A DNA stretch of 64,000 bases, from NCBI GenBank assembly GCA_945898195.1, contig CAMDHM010000001.1:62001-126000 (forward strand). The letters are read 5' to 3'. This DNA comes from Pseudobacteriovorax antillogorgiicola. GTDB taxonomy: Bacteria > Bdellovibrionota_B > Oligoflexia > Oligoflexales > RGVZ01. Positions 63,989 through 64,000 of the stretch are shown piece by piece. The notes under the pieces were generated by a model that was not told the origin of the DNA, ran no database searches, and was given only the letters and a program-made list of their open reading frames with translations. The position numbers were made by a program, and so were the translations under genes. Every line of letters begins with the position of its first letter. Positions within the stretch are counted from its first letter, which is position 1.

Positions 63989-64000
63989 ATGACAACCCGT
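63989..64000 (+). CDS. Possible start of the next gene (cut by the window edge)
   Basis: An ATG at 63989 begins one base after the stop of the preceding gene and runs to the window end (ATG ACA ACC CGT). No Shine-Dalgarno is visible in the upstream gene's end, so it rests only on position. Confidence 0.3.

Overview
The window reads as chromosomal DNA of a Gram-negative bacterium. It encodes outer-membrane machinery (BamD, TonB-family proteins, a lipoprotein lytic transglycosylase), the lipid II flippase MurJ, at least seven lipobox proteins and core housekeeping genes. The gene set (fused IcmF mutase, proline dehydrogenase, ETF, a Liv transporter, many Cys-rich lipoproteins without relatives I recognise) suggests a deltaproteobacterium-like lineage such as Bdellovibrionota/Oligoflexia that lives largely on amino acids. 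That placement is an inference from gene content only. I saw no transposase, integrase, phage gene, CRISPR array or rRNA. There is one tRNA (Asn).

Layout. 1-3.0 kb: minus-strand overlapping operon of a SulP anion transporter, a beta-carbonic anhydrase and an AmnB-like ring-cleavage dioxygenase (cut by the window edge). 3-9.7 kb: lipoproteins, a TonB-family protein, a small secreted protein, tRNA-Asn with a good promoter, a response regulator and 3-dehydroquinate synthase. 9.7-12.5 kb: pyrimidine genes pyrF and pyrE around an asparaginyl/aspartyl-tRNA-synthetase-like protein that lacks the anticodon domain. 12.6-15.7 kb: Cys-rich or Big-like secreted proteins. 15.8-20.3 kb: icmF and proline dehydrogenase, divergent. 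20.3-28.6 kb: a secreted protein with a paralogue at 37 kb, MurJ, a subtilisin-like/FG-GAP protein coupled to a possibly lipid-binding secreted protein, and BamD. 28.6-35.7 kb: second TonB-family protein, MltD-like transglycosylase, class V aminotransferase, EtfBA, CoA-transferase. 35.8-40.5 kb: CxxCH protein, small membrane proteins, eRF1-like protein, phosphoribosyltransferase and RRM protein. 40.7-47.2 kb: complete Liv ABC transporter followed by an overlapping Kef-type antiporter. 47.2-55.4 kb: a divergent locus with a 1676-residue helical-repeat protein, a 441-residue helical protein and a DUF4301 protein. 55.4-64 kb: TlyA, a pseudo-receiver/PilZ protein, FapA-domain protein, RlmN, phosphofructokinase, HAMP membrane protein, a 34-residue very basic protein with its own terminator, and a conserved-looking cytosolic protein.

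Functionally, the Liv transporter, IcmF, ETF, CoA-transferase, proline dehydrogenase and class V aminotransferase fit uptake and oxidation of amino acids, with electrons passed through ETF. The SulP/carbonic anhydrase pair fits bicarbonate supply. The best candidates for something undescribed are the tiny basic protein at 62958-63062, the synthetase-like protein beside pyrF, the protease-like protein whose oxyanion-hole Asn is replaced by Asp, and the 47-55 kb locus. Non-ATG starts (GTG and TTG) are frequent; several starts below were chosen by Shine-Dalgarno position, and those choices move the annotated start inward from the longest frame. No intergenic gap exceeds about 300 bases.
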